From Dermatophagoides farinae (Eukaryota > Arthropoda > Arachnida > Sarcoptiformes > Pyroglyphidae): a stretch of 64,000 nucleotides of DNA. Position 1 is the first letter of the stretch. Every line of letters starts with the position of its first letter. Below the pieces are notes generated by a model. The model was not told where the DNA came from. It did not search any database and worked only from the letters and a program-made list of their open reading frames with translations. Location of the stretch: assembly GCF_024713945.1 (NCBI RefSeq), contig NC_134679.1:6143001-6207000 (forward strand), written 5' to 3'. Both the position numbers and the translations under genes were made by a program. Shown here one piece after another: positions 47,787 to 60,868 of the stretch.

Positions 47787-50700
47787 CTAAAAAAAAATTT
47801 CATCATGTTGATTGATTGAACGGGAAATAATGAATGAATGAAAAAAGAAAAAAACAAAACAAAAAAAAACATTTTAGATAATTTAATCAATAATGAAGAG
47901 GAGAGAATTCTGAATCAATAGGAGATAAAAAATAAAAGAATATTCCATCCATTCATTTTATTCATTAAAATGGAACGATTCTAATTTCTTGGGCCACTAT
48001 CATCGGATATGATGATGATGATGATGATGGAAACAACAACAACAAAAAAAAAATATATTCAGCCACCACTTTCAATCTATTTTTTCATACATTCTTTTTT
48101 TTTATTTATTTCAGTTCATCATCATCATCATCATCATCGTTTTTATTTTCCATTTTATTGGAACACAATACGATTAACACAAAATAGTTGTGCGTGTGTG
48201 TGTGTACATATGAATGGAAGGAGTGGTCGTTTCCTGTGATATTCATTCTAATTCTTACAATAAATGTCCGGAATAAAGTAAAAAGAAACGAAAAAAAAAT
48301 TTTTTTTTTTGCTTTTATTTAATAATAAAAACAAAAACAAAAAATCCGATTCCTTTTTTTTTTCTTACTTTACCCGATTATGATATGATCGAAAATGAAC
48401 AAAACAAACATAATGGCTATTTCAATCTATCCACCTACCAAAATAATGAAAAGTACATTGTTGTTGTTGTTGTTGTTGTCATTATTATCAGAAGAAGAAA
48501 AAACATTAAGCTTTTTTTTCTATTTAATGGATCTAATTAGAGTCCAATAGTAGTATACTTGGTTTCTATATTTATAAATAAATTCATTTTCAACAAAAAC
48601 AACAACAACAACAACAACAATCATTTGTTGTGCTGTATTTCCCAATATCATCATCATCATCGTCATCTAATGATTATTTATTTATCCATTCTATTTGTCA
48701 TTTCAAAGATGATAATATTATTGGCCAACGGCGACAAATATATGCGTTCAAATAGCAGATTGGTATTTTTTTTCTGTCGTATCGAACCATTTTCTGCCAT
48801 TTTTTGTTTTCGTTTATCGTTGTGTTGTTTGATCCAAAAAAAAAAAAAAAAAAAAAACAAAATAAAAACCAGAGAAAAATTATTGAGCCAAAAAACGAAA
48901 AAAAACGATTTAATTTCAACCACATACTGGATATCAATATCAAATTGAATGATTATCAATTGCAAATTCAATTTTCAATTGAATAATTGAAAATTGAATT
49001 TTCGTGATTGATTATTTTGCTCATCATCATTATTTTTTTTTTACACCGGATGATTTTTTTGTTTCTTGTTGAAAAACGACATTTCTCTCTCTCTCTCTCT
49101 CCATAAGTAAGATTAATTTGTCTAATAATAATGTTGTAGTCGTCGTTGTCGTTTTTTTCTTGTCTTTGCAAAAAAAAAATTGACAAAATTTATGATCATG
49201 ACACACACACACACCTACACATTATGCCCAAAACAAATGGATGTTACATTCGTTGGATTCCATCATGATGTTGCCAGTTTTTGCCTTTAAAATTCTATAC
49301 ACACATTCACACACACACACACACCACAAACAAACAACGAGAAAACTCAATGATGTGAGAGAGAAGAAAAAAAAACATGAACATGATCTTTTTATATGTC
49401 CATTAAAGTCAATTTTTCAATACAAACAAACAAACAAAATCAAGTCTAAATAGATTTTTCAGGTTTTCCAATAAACAACATGTTTAAAAAAAAGACAAAA
49501 ATTCCATTTCATATTTCATTTTGATTTTGTTTACATTTATTTTTTTTTCAATTTTCATTTGTGATTTTTTCAGTTTTTTTTTGTTCATTTTCAATCCATC
49601 GTTGTTTTTTTTTTGATTTCATTTTTTTTCATCTTCATCTTCTTTTTACACACACACAAATCATTGGATCCAAATGAGCAAACGTAATCAAATGGAAAAT
49701 TTTTTTTGTTGTTGTTCAAATCGCCACACATTGATAGGTCTGTTTGTTTGTTTTGTATTTGATTTAGAATGGATTCATTAGAGTCGAATTCTGGTTGCAA
49801 ATTGTACACCCACACACACATACACAGGAAAAAAAGAGATAAATAAATGAGCATTGTGATTTAATTAAATTCCAAACAAACAAAACAAAACAAAACAAAC
49901 GACATTGATATTTGGGATTAAATTCAATTTGGCCACACCACACCAACCCCACCGCACACACACACTAGAAAAAAAATTTGCCACCTTGAAAAGTAAAGTA
50001 AAAGTGTGTCTGTGTGTGTGTGTGTGTTTTTTTGTGAAATCCTAATCATTATTATCATCATTTTCAAATCAATTTATTTTGCGTTTTTTTTTAGTCTAAA
50101 CTAGAAACTTCTTCATTACCATTCATTCAATTAACCCGAATTATAAATGAATTCAGAAAAAAAACGCACACACACACACACACAGCGTTTTCTTGATGTT
50201 TAATGTTCTGAGAAGAAACTGAATTTTTTTTTCTCATTTATATATCCATTGATAGATTTAAAAATGTTGAGATAGAAATTCAATCTATGCACATTATAAA
50301 TTGTCCAGATTTGATTGCCTGCTGTTCGAATAACGACGACGATGACGATGGAAAAAAGTTGGATTATAGATTAATTAATAAATTAATTAGAGTGTAATAA
50401 TCACGTGTGTATGTATATACAATGTTTATATTTTTTTTTTTTTTTTTGCTTGGTAAATTATATATATTTTTTTCTGTCGATATTAATTTTCGTTGGAATT
50501 CATTTTCATTTTCGCCACACTGGATAATCACACACACACACATGTGACTTGTGTTGTGTACATTAATGATAGATTTCCCATTATTTTGATATTTTTTTTT
50601 TTTTTGGTTTCGCGAAAGGATTTCGTTTTTATATTTTTTTCTCGTTTGTTTTTTTTTTCATCAAATTGTCACTATGCCACCATTTTTTTTTGAGCTTCTG

Positions 50701-53700
50701 TCTTTATTATCATCATTTGCTTAGCAATAACAACAACAACAACAACAACAACGGCAACAACGGCAACAAAAATGAAAAACATATGACGACAACAACGGTG
50801 GTGGTATTAGAGTCGAATATGGAAAAAAAAACAAACAAAAGGATTATCTCATTCTGATGAAACAATTTTTGTTTTTTGCTCCGTTTGTTCTATACTGGTG
50901 GCTGATGATTATGTTTCCCTCCCCTTCCCCAACAAAAAAAAAATGTTGTAATTCTGGTTAGTCATTGATGGTTGATTAGTTTGTTTTTTTTCTTGGTTAT
51001 CCAGATAAAAAAAAAATAAGCCAACCATACATAACTATGGTGAAAATGAGAGAAATAAAAAGAGAGAGAGAGATACAATTGTTCGGATAACCAAACAAAA
51101 GATCACAAGATATCGATAATCATCAAATAATGACATATCATTCAATAACAATGAGGTAAATTGAATTCCATTACAAATAAAATACAAAACACACACACAT
51201 ACACACACGAATAATTCAAGTACAATCTTTTTTTTCTATATAGAAATAATTGATTATCATCATCATCGTAATGACAACAACAACAATAATGAGGCAATGA
51301 ATGAATGAAAAGAAAACTCAAAGTGGAATAATAATGGAAATTATTATTGAATGATCATGATGATGATGAACCAATCGATCACTATTTGATATGATCGATT
51401 CTTGTGAATTCTTTGTTTTCTTTGTATTTGTCCAGTATTATCATCATCATCATCATCATCATTGAAAATATTAATGAATTTCCGATTATATTCATAAGAA
51501 AAAAAAACCGGGCGGTTGTTATTTTGTTCCAAGAGAGAGAGAGAAAAAAAAATGGCCAAAATGGCAAATAAACCACCAATAGTGATTATCATTCACTTTT
51601 TTATGGCTCTCAATTATTACAAAAAAAGAAAGAAAATTCTTTGGCCCCTTTTTCCGATGATGATGACTTTCAATCTCTCACAAAAATCCATTATTGTTAT
51701 TTCATTTTTTTTCACTCGTTAAAAAAAAATCAAAATTTTGTTCACTTTGTGTGTGTGGGTGTATTCTCAATCTTTTCCGGCCGTTTTTTTTTCTTCATAA
51801 AATGATTCTCAAGATTTTTAAAAGTTTTGAATATAAAAAAATAAAGGGGCAAAATAATCTTCAATCATCTATTTGTCTTGCTGTTGTTGTTGTTGTTGTT
51901 TTTTGTTTTTGTTCGTTGGATATATATATCTCATTATAATAATGTATCTCTTTTTTTTCAATTCTTACACTGTCTCATTGTTTCCTTTTTTTTAGTAGCT
52001 TGCTTATCATCATAAGATTTTCCTCTGGTTTTTCAATTTCAATTTTCATTTTCATTTGATTCCATCGCCAAAAAAAAAAAAAAAATCCAATCAGCGATTG
52101 TGTTTTGTTTTTTTTTTGTTTTTGTTTTTCCACTTTCATACATGAATGTTTCATGCATCAATTGACAGTTTGACAATTTTCAAACTAAAGAACAAAGAAA
52201 AAAATTGCTTCATCATCATCATCATCATTGTTGAGTGAAATTGTTTAAGAAAATAAAAATCTGATAACATTGTTGAATAATTAGCGGTATAGAGAAAAAA
52301 AGAATAATCATTGAATGTTTGAATGGAACAACGAAACGAAAAAAAAATTCTTCGTCATCATCATCGTCTTGATGATGTCGATAAAATGATACAATGATGA
52401 AGAGCGAGAGAGTGAGAAAAAAAAGTCAATCAATTCAGTTCATGATGCGTGCGTGTGTGTGTGTGTGTCCAATATTCTTTCCATTCACCAAATTCTTTAT
52501 TCTATCAAATGAGAATACACAGTGAGTGAGTGAATAATAATAATAAAAAAATGTCACCAATGATTAAGTTTAATTAAAGTAAATGTGTGATTGTCACACA
52601 CACACACACACAAACAAACAAACAAAAATAATAATTCTTTTCGGTGTTTTTTTCCTTCTTTCTTCCATTCATTCGATTCTTTTGTATTCATGTTTTCTAT
52701 TTGAATTTATTCTCATTCTCTCTATCTGAAATAATACCCGGTGGTTTTTATTTTTGTTAGTGCTACACATATTCTAAACATACGGTATGTAGTTGGTTTT
52801 TTTTCCATTTCAGTGTTAAAATGTTTGTGAATTGTCAAATGGATATATTGATACGATATATATATATATATATATATCGAGTGGCCGCCGTCAAGTTTAT
52901 TTTTTTTTTCATTTCAAAAAAAAAAAAAAATAGTCATTTGTCATTTGGTTATTTTGCCATTTTCCAACCAATATAACATATATAAATACCGAATGGAATC
53001 TATGGTAGAGTGGTGGTGGTGGTGGTGGCTGCCAATCTTATTTCCCTCATTCACTTTTTTTCTCTTTTTTTTTCTTTTTTGTTCATCAATACGGATTTCA
53101 ATGAACTCAAATCGATAACAGAATAGCAACATTGATTCTTTGGAAAGAATCCAAAAAATTCACTTTGCCTCTAAATTCTTTGTTTATTTTCCTAGTTTTA
53201 AGTGCTTTTTTAGAATTCCGATTCGTAGTTTCTTCAGTTTATTATTGTTTTGTTTTTTTTCTGTGCATTTATGTTTAAAACATTCATTCATGATACACAT
53301 TGTTTCATAGCCAATATGGTTGGATTTCAAATCAAATGAATTGGCAAGAAAAAAGAAAGTGAAAATAAAATTTGGTTATCCATAAAATACATACCTCATT
53401 TGATGGCCATGTATACGTGTAATGTCATCATATTTATGATAAATATGATTGAACAACATGATTGAATCACACCATTCAACGTGTACGGTTAATTTTTCAT
53501 TTTCTAAATAAATTTTTGGTGATTCTTTAATCTGGTGGGCAAAAAAAACAAACATGAATCAATACACACACACACATATCCATATATAAATTTGAAATGG
53601 AATAAATCAAAAAAAAAAAAAAAATTCATACAAGATACATACTTTTGCCACTGGCAATGTTGTATCCATCATTGCGCCCATATCGATACCATCCTGTACA

Positions 53701-55374
53701 TAATAATTTGAATGTGGTGCATTCGATACGGCCAAACTTTCACGTACACCATGGCGTGGATCTTTTGCAATCACGTATGCAATCCATGATATATAACGTA
53801 AATGATTACGTGGTACAGAATGAAGATCCATAAAAAAAAGTTTAAGGCGTAAAAATTCACTATCCAGGTCGGCTTCAATACACCAACCCTATGTGTGTGT
53901 GTGTGTGTGAAACAGAAAGTGTTAAAAAATCAACAAAAGAATAATATCACTCAATATATTACCTGTTTATTACGATCATAACAATTGATATTTGGTGAAG
54001 GATTACGTACAATAGGCACTTTAGCTTCGCTAATTGCATTACAACAATGTAATTCAACATAAACACGTACGGTACCATTTGATTTGATTAGATCACAAAG
54101 TGAATGTTGCATTTGAAATCCACGTATACGGCCACCAGCATCGGATATTTGATCCAATACATTGGAATCTTCATGATTTTTTTGATCATCATCACCAATT
54201 ATAACACGATATTGTACACGACATGGATGATCAAATCCACTTAAACGATTTAAAAATACATAAATTATACGATTTGTCGATAATGATGATGATGATGATG
54301 TTTCATTGGCTGTATTATCATTGGCTATTGTCACGGCATTTGTGGCACCATAATTATGGATCACAATAGAAACATTCCATTCAAATGAACCAAAACTGAA
54401 TGAGGCACTTTCAAATTTACCACTTTTGAGCTGACCATTATTATTATTATTATTACTTGACACTTGTAGATCGGTTTCAAAAATGGTCATTATATTACCT
54501 AGGCTAAGTTCCAACAGAAATTCACCAGTTTCATCACCAAATTTGCGTGATTGAATTTCATTCATTGGTATCCATTTATTGACGCCCTAGCAAAAAAAAA
54601 TAAACAAATTTTATCGTTAATTCAATCAATCAATAATCAATTCAACAACAAGATAATTAATCTATTATTAAATACATTGGATAAATTGAAAAACAAGCTA
54701 CACCCAATTGTTGTTATTGTTCCAAAAATGATAAACAAAAAAAAATTTAACCATCGAAAATATGAAGAAGAACAAAAAAATTAATGGAAAAAAACCAAAT
54801 AAAAATAAATCTCACATTTCATCATTACCACAGCAGTAGAGGTAGTAGTAGGGTAGTAGGGTGGTAATTTCGGGTAGTAATACAATACCAACATGTGACA
54901 AACATTAATTTAAAGTATTTCTCTCTCTCTCTCACTCTCTATTTCATCACACATAATTTTTTTTTATTAAATGGCAAAAAAAAATGCAATAACCTGACAC
55001 TATATATGTGAATGATGATTATTCCATTCTGGAAGACTATTGTAATGATGATGATGATGATAAAATTTCAATTCTTTTTCTCTCTCTTGCTCTCGGTTCG
55101 TTTGATTTAGTCATAATGCTATTATAATTGCTTTTGATAATAATTTTATATGGTTGTTGTCATTTTTTTTATTATGATGACGATGACAAAAATAACGAAT
55201 TCCATACCATAGGAAAGAAAGAAAGAGTAAAATTCTATTCACTCACCAGGAAAAAAAAAGCAAAACAGGAACCTAAAACAATTTAAAATATGTGTGTGTG
55301 TGTGTTTGTGCGGATGTATTTCGAAACCTGGTTTGATGGAATTTTTTTTTTAGTTTGCTAAACACTTGGTTGTT

Positions 55375-55409
<35 letters not shown>

Positions 55410-56875
55410 ATCGAAGCAATAATAATAAACCTTAACACGATGATGATGATGATGATGGTGGTTTTATATCTATAATTCAGATTTAATGGAAAAAAAACTA
55501 ATATCCGTTTTGGTTCTATTCAGGAATTTTGTTTCGTTTCGTTTGGTTATTATTATCATCATCATCATCATCATCATTTTTTTTCGTTATTGTTACCTTC
55601 GTCATCATTTTATCCACTATTTTGTTATCAGTATTAATAATCACATATATACCGGGGCATACCTATACTGAGAAAAATTGATAAAAAAAACGCTATCGAA
55701 TTATCTTGATGTAGTAGTAGTAGTAGTAATCAAGAAAAAAAAATTTGTTCGTCAAAAAAAAAAAAAATACCCAAGGTATATGGGCTTCCTGTGTGTGTGT
55801 GTATGTGAGGTAACTCTTTTGGTTCGATGGTTTTTTTTTCTTGTTTCCACCACCACTACTACCTTCATCATCATCATCATCATCATCATTTTTTTGAGAA
55901 ATACAAAAAATTCTTTTCTTATACAAAACTATTCGGGCATCAAGAATCAAGAATCAAGAATCTTGTGATGATGATGATGATGATGTTATTAAATTCAATA
56001 TTTCTCTAAATCTTATTGCCATCACCTACTTATACAAGAAAAAAAATGCCCAAATTTACTTTCTTTTCGTTTCCTTTGAATAACGTTTACACACACACAC
56101 CGCTGTTCGATTCATGCAACCATGAAATTGTTTTTTTTTTTTTTTTTTTTTGGTTCGTTCGCTTCTCATTTCGTTTTCAAAAGAAGAAACAATTTTCTAA
56201 TTTTTTTTTTCTCTTTTAGTACTTATCATGCTCATCTTATTGAAGATTTTGGTCTTTGAAATATTATTATTTTGTATGTGTGTGTGGGTGCAATGTGCGA
56301 CCTGCACACACACACACAAAATGTTTTTCCTATACCAATCAATCGATATAGATCGATCGATTGATCGATTCATTTATGGTGGTAATAATGAGGATGATAA
56401 CAAAACAATAACATGAAGATAATTGGCAAGAATTAATAGATTTTTTCCCTTTTTTCTGTTTCAATTGTTTTTTTTTGTTTTGATCAAAAAATTTTGATTA
56501 TAAATAGATATTAAATGAAATAAAATGATGTTTCCGATTATCATTATTTACCTGTGTAGTATGTTCTGTAGTGAATTTACATTGTTTTTCTTGATGTTGT
56601 TCATTACGACTAAAATGTTCACGATTCAATAATGTTAATGTAAAATCAGCATAACATTTTGTCGATGGTGATGGATTACGTAGCAATAAAAATACACCCA
56701 ATGCACGATCATTTGCACGTGTAAACGATATTGCCCAACGATGATAGCCATAATAGAAATCTTTGGTGGTTGCATCACGATGTAGATCACGTGTTACTGA
56801 ACGTGTAACAATAAATGTAAATATTCCTGTATTGAAACGATCGTTTAGTTTAGTAAAACGATACAAAAGAGCCAT
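46334..56875 (-). CDS. MATH/TRAF-like domain protein with coiled coil and Q/H-rich tail, copy B (spliced)
   Basis: Five exons give 927 residues. The first 108 residues are about 80 percent identical by eye to copy A, including an unchanged run from NTGIFTFIV through HRWAISFTRAND. MATH strands continue in exon 2 (GVNKWIP, GEFLLELSL), followed by FEWNVSIVIHN and the conserved RGFQMQHSL region. Exons 3-4 encode MDLHSVPRNHLRYISW and VHVEW, and exon 5 starts with the shared coiled coil RREILALSNENYSLEKQ. The 480-residue tail is Gln/His/Ser/Pro-rich with poly-His and poly-Gln runs, a basic SLRKAS site and several Ser-Pro sites. It lacks the poly-Gln insert copy A has between its beta domains, carrying a short Asn run instead. 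MATH proteins act as adaptors; the partner is unknown. It is inverted relative to copy A. Confidence 0.85.
48964..49001. repeat. Perfect AT-rich hairpin
   Basis: A 17-base arm at 48964-48980, loop GAAT, and an exactly complementary 17-base arm at 48985-49001. Confidence 0.85.
52855..52877. repeat. (AT)n tract
   Basis: About eleven AT units. Confidence 0.85.
53395..53531 (-). CDS. Copy B exon 4
   Basis: Begins IKESPKIYLENE and encodes LTVHVEWCDSIMLFNHIYH, ending HQM plus two bases, donor GTATGT. One codon shorter than the copy A equivalent, same phase. Confidence 0.86.
53643..53888 (-). CDS. Copy B exon 3
   Basis: GWCIEADLDSEF to LPVAK, 82 codons, acceptor ACATAG, donor GTATGT. The preceding intron is only 74 bp and carries a (TG)n tract. 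Confidence 0.87.
53963..54586 (-). CDS. Copy B exon 2
   Basis: GVNKWIP to CYDRNKQ, 208 codons, acceptor TGCTAG, donor GTAATA, both phase 0. Its end falls inside what is a continuous exon in copy A. Confidence 0.87.
54587..56551 (-). other. Intron 1 of copy B
   Basis: A 2-kb intron, with a G-rich GGTAGTAGGG-type patch at 54841-54876, (TTG)n at 55376-55409 and several (ATC)n tracts. No gene seen. Confidence 0.75.
55376..55409 (+). repeat. (TTG)n microsatellite, about 11 units
   Basis: Uninterrupted TTG repeats within intron 1 of copy B. Confidence 0.9.
56552..56875 (-). CDS. Copy B exon 1
   Basis: MALLYRF to TEHTTQ, 108 codons exactly as in copy A, donor GTAAAT in phase 0. Confidence 0.88.
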
Positions 56876-57294
56876 TCGGGCTGATTATTTTATTTTATTT
56901 TTTTTGAAAAAAATCAACAAAAATAGTGGGAAAAAAAATTCACTGTTCCACAAAGTTCAAGTAGGCCAAACGACAATAATCGCTACTGTTGTAGTTGTTG
57001 GCCACAATAATTTTTGTTTGATGACATTCAACAATGATGATAATTTTACAGTAGAAAATTTTCGATACATTTGTTGTTGTCCATTGAACAATGTTGACTT
57101 ACATTGTTGACAATTATACAACATTAGTAGTAACATAAAAGTTGGCTTCACCTCATTTATTATTTGACACATTGCAATTTTGACACGTTCAATATTATTA
57201 TGTGGTTTTTAATCATTTATTCTGGATTCTTGTTTGTCGTTTTCATTAAGTGTTGTCCGGATCAATTGTTGTTCATTTGATTTGCTTCTGTATG

Positions 57295-57318
57295 TGTGTG
57301 TGTGTGTGTGCGCGCGCG
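57295..57318. repeat. Alternating (TG)n(CG)n tract
   Basis: TGTGTGTGTG running into CGCGCGCG, about 420 bp upstream of the copy B start codon. Confidence 0.8.
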
Positions 57319-57876
57319 GATAATGATCGGGTAATTACACTATATGATTCGGTATTTTTTTCATCGGCCATGCATTGTCCATTATCATGATTATTGATCG
57401 TTGATCTATTGATGTAATTCGTTTTTTATGTTTTCCATTTTATTACCATCGAGCCAACAGGAAAAAATCGATCTAATGGAATCAAGAAAAGAAAAGAAAA
57501 TCGGTAATTAATCATTGTGAATAAAATTGGTCACATGGTTGGCAAATTGGGATTTTCAAATAAACGGTATAATTGTCTGCGTCTGTGTCTGTCTGTGTGT
57601 GGTTTGGCTTAATTTTTGCCAGGAAAATTTCCGTGGAAAAAAATTCTTTTCATCAATTTTTTCTATCATCATCTCCAAATTCTTTTTTTTTTATTCACAT
57701 AATCATCATCATTTGGATTTATAAATCATAAGATGAAGAAAATATTTTCTGTAAATTCTCTGTGTGTGTGTTTTTTTCTCCAATTCTTTGGAAATTTAAA
57801 ATTTCAAAAAAATTGGCATTATTGCAGCCTATTTATTCTTTTTTTTTAGATGATAAATGATTATTTTTTTTCGTTT

Positions 57877-57903
57877 GTTCGTTCGTTCGTTCGTTCGTTC
57901 GTT
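57877..57903 (+). repeat. (GTTC)n microsatellite
   Basis: About six tetranucleotide units; a shorter complementary (CGAA)n run occurs near 36548. Confidence 0.85.
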
Positions 57904-58174
57904 TTTTGACTTGTTTAGTTTTTTCTTCCGTCGTTTTATAAACATACACACACACATATTCTTCAATCTCTCTCTCCATCTCTCGTTTTTTTTCTGGCTA
58001 AACACCATCACTATCACCACTACTACCACCATCAGTTTAAATTATTTTCCGTTTTTCTTTCTAGAATTTAATATTTGAATTTTTTTTTCACTCAAAAAAA
58101 TAATAAATCGTTGTTGTTTGTCTATAATGATGACAAAATGATCGTTTTTTTTTGTTTTTGATTCTGAAATGATA

Positions 58175-58176
<2 letters not shown>

Positions 58177-58208
<32 letters not shown>
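58177..58208 (+). repeat. (CA)n microsatellite, about 16 units
   Basis: Uninterrupted CA repeats. Confidence 0.9.
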
Positions 58209-58210
<2 letters not shown>

Positions 58211-60789
58211 CATTCAACTAATGATAATGATGTTTTGTCATACAAACAAACGAATGAGAAACACCAACAACTGTAAATGAATGAGAGAATCAGTGATCAA
58301 AATCAGAAAATGAAATGAAACACGAATATTCATCATCATTATTATTATGACAAATATGGTGTTTTTTTTATTCGATCATAATTAATCAAAAATTGAATTC
58401 AATAATCTATAAATGTTTAATAAGGTTTTTCTATGTGTTTTTTTCAAAACCTAGAAGCTTTTTTTCTAGCATGCGCAGTAGCAGTTGTTGTTGTTGTTGT
58501 GGGTGTTTATATGATTGGTATTTTTTTCAGTTTTGTTTGTCCACCGGATTAAATGTACTCGATATGTTTGTTTGTTTGTTTATTTTTTTTGTGTTTGTGC
58601 GCCATTTTTTATTTTGTTATATTAAATGGTTGAACTTTGTCGTTTTTTTTAACACTTTGAGTAAATCTTTTGATATCTTTTTTTTCTGGTTATAAAAATA
58701 GATCAACAACAACAACAACAACAACAAAGGCAACGGCAACGGCAAAACTGTTGATATAACCAAATAATCAATGATGATGATAATAAAATAGAGTTGGCCC
58801 CTCACAAAAGAATGAAAAGTCATTCCATTGGGCCACTCCTAGTCATTATGGACCATAAGGATGAAAATGGCCTTCCTAAATTCTTTTCTACTATCATCAT
58901 CATCATCGTCATCATAATCCATTTTTACATAAAAAGCATGAAATAAACAAAAAAAATAAATAAAAACAAAACAACAACAACAACAAAAATCGGATAAAAT
59001 TGATGGAAACAACAACAACAACAACAACGAAAACGACAACTACAACGACAACCGGAACAGAAAGAAAAACTTTATTCGCATATCAAGAATCAGTAGAAAA
59101 AAAAATTGTTAAAATGGAAATTCTGAAATTGAAAAAAAATGAAACAGAGTATTTTTTCATTTATTTGCAACAGAGAAAGAAAAACATTTTTTCAAGAAAT
59201 GTGTTTAGCTTGGCTGATAAAAAAAAAACAAAACAAGAAAAAAAAAGAAAAATTCAATCTATTCACGGGAAAACACAACTACAGTCCGTGTCTTTTCTCT
59301 CTCCCTCTGATAATAAATTGAATTTCACTCTCTCTCTCTCTTGCTTGCACTTTTTTTTCCTGTGCATAATCAAAATTCGCTGGAAAAAAAATTATTTTGC
59401 TGTCTTGTTCTACTCCGTAGTCGTCGTTGTTGTTGTTGTTGTTGTCATTGGATCGAATGTCATTGATGATACAACAAACACATATATTGATTAACAACAA
59501 CAACAACAACAACGATGAATGAATGAATGAATAAACGGATGGAGAAGAGTAAAAAAAAAATAATAATTTCAAATTCAAATCAGAAACATAGAAATAACAA
59601 TTCGTTGTGTGTGTGTTTTTTTTACTGCTTACTTGCACAATTTATTGATATTTGATTCTTTGCTTATTTTTTTTTTTGGTATCGAAAACCAAAAAAAAAA
59701 ACCACCACCCTGATTTCAAATGAAAAATTTCGCAATATTTCTACCTTGTTTTTCTTTTTTTTTGGTTAAATCATCATTTTTCATTCATTGATAGTATGGC
59801 GTTGTTTGTACGAATATGATACATATAAATCAAGCACCATAATTCATAAATGATCATGGTGGATGGTGGTTTTTGTCGTTGTCGTTGTTGTTGTTGTTTT
59901 ATTATTATTATTATTCATTATAATGAAATAGTCTCATTTATTTGTCATTCAATATTCACACGACAATGACAAACAAAATTTCACAAATTCATAAAAATAA
60001 TAATAATAATGAGATGGTGAAGCCCACATTGAAAGGGGCACATGTGAATGTGAATGTAAATGAATATCGGTTGTTTTTTTTTCATTGAAATTTCAAATAA
60101 ATTTTTTTCTTGAGTGGGTGGTTGGAGGGTGGAAATAGTGGTGAAAAATAGTGGGTTTTTTTTTCTTTCATTTATATGGGGCGCCCATTATTCGGGTGTT
60201 TCTTAATCCATTTGTCAGTCAGTCAGTATGTCTTTTTTTTTTATTGCCATTCAATTTTCCTTGAAATAACGAATAAACCACTAACCACATATAAACACCT
60301 TGAATTTATGGCTCTAGATCTATGTGTGTGTGTGACTATTTTTATGGAATTTTACATAATCATAAATTGCGATACTCGTGATGATCATGATGATGACGAT
60401 AATAATTTTGTGTTACTGACAACGGTTATTTGCTAACCATGCAGCGGGAAAATTCTTTATTTTATTTTCACAACATCAATAATAATAACAACAGGAGAAA
60501 AAAAAATTTGGGAAATTTGCGACAGAATTTCATCATCATGATAGTGATGATTATGCGTTCACATCCACAAGCTTCATTGATAGAATCAATGAATTTTACA
60601 ATAGAGCTATATTTAAGTAATATTCTGGTTTTTTTCAGCAAAAAAAAAAAAAAAATTTCTTGGTTCTGGCCAAACAATAATAACGAAGAAGATGAAAAAA
60701 AACTTCTCTCCACGATAACTGGATAAAGTTTCAGTTTTTTTTTCGTTCTCTCTTTCACTCTCCCATTTGTTTCCATTCATTTCAAACAG

Positions 60790-60868
60790 ATGGCGAATGG
60801 CCATAGTCTATCGGTTGGAATCGATTGGTGCACCAGAACCAGAACACAAGTGTTGGAAATTCCAATGA
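60790..60868 (+). other. Possible orphan terminal exon (weak)
   Basis: A good pyrimidine-rich acceptor ending CAAACAG precedes a GC-normal stretch. In one frame this reads RMAIVYRLESIGAPEPEH and KCWKFQ, then TGA, which is unusually protein-like for this non-coding block. No matching upstream exon or donor has been found, so it may be chance. Confidence 0.2.

Larger units (their letters stand above)
47787..53394 (-). other. Intron 4 of copy B
   Basis: A 5.6-kb intron with no gene seen. It holds a perfect 17-bp hairpin at 48964-49001, (CAA)n and (CAT)n tracts and an (AT)n tract at 52855-52877. Confidence 0.75.

Noticed and set aside
47787-47890. N-terminal extension of the copy B tail frame, with a Phe-rich start resembling a signal peptide
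   Set aside because: Lies beyond an acceptor conserved in place and phase with copy A; it is intronic poly(T) sequence.
59000-59494. 164-residue Thr/Lys-rich open frame
   Set aside because: Built on (CAA)n and poly(A) runs; antisense and other frames are equally open.
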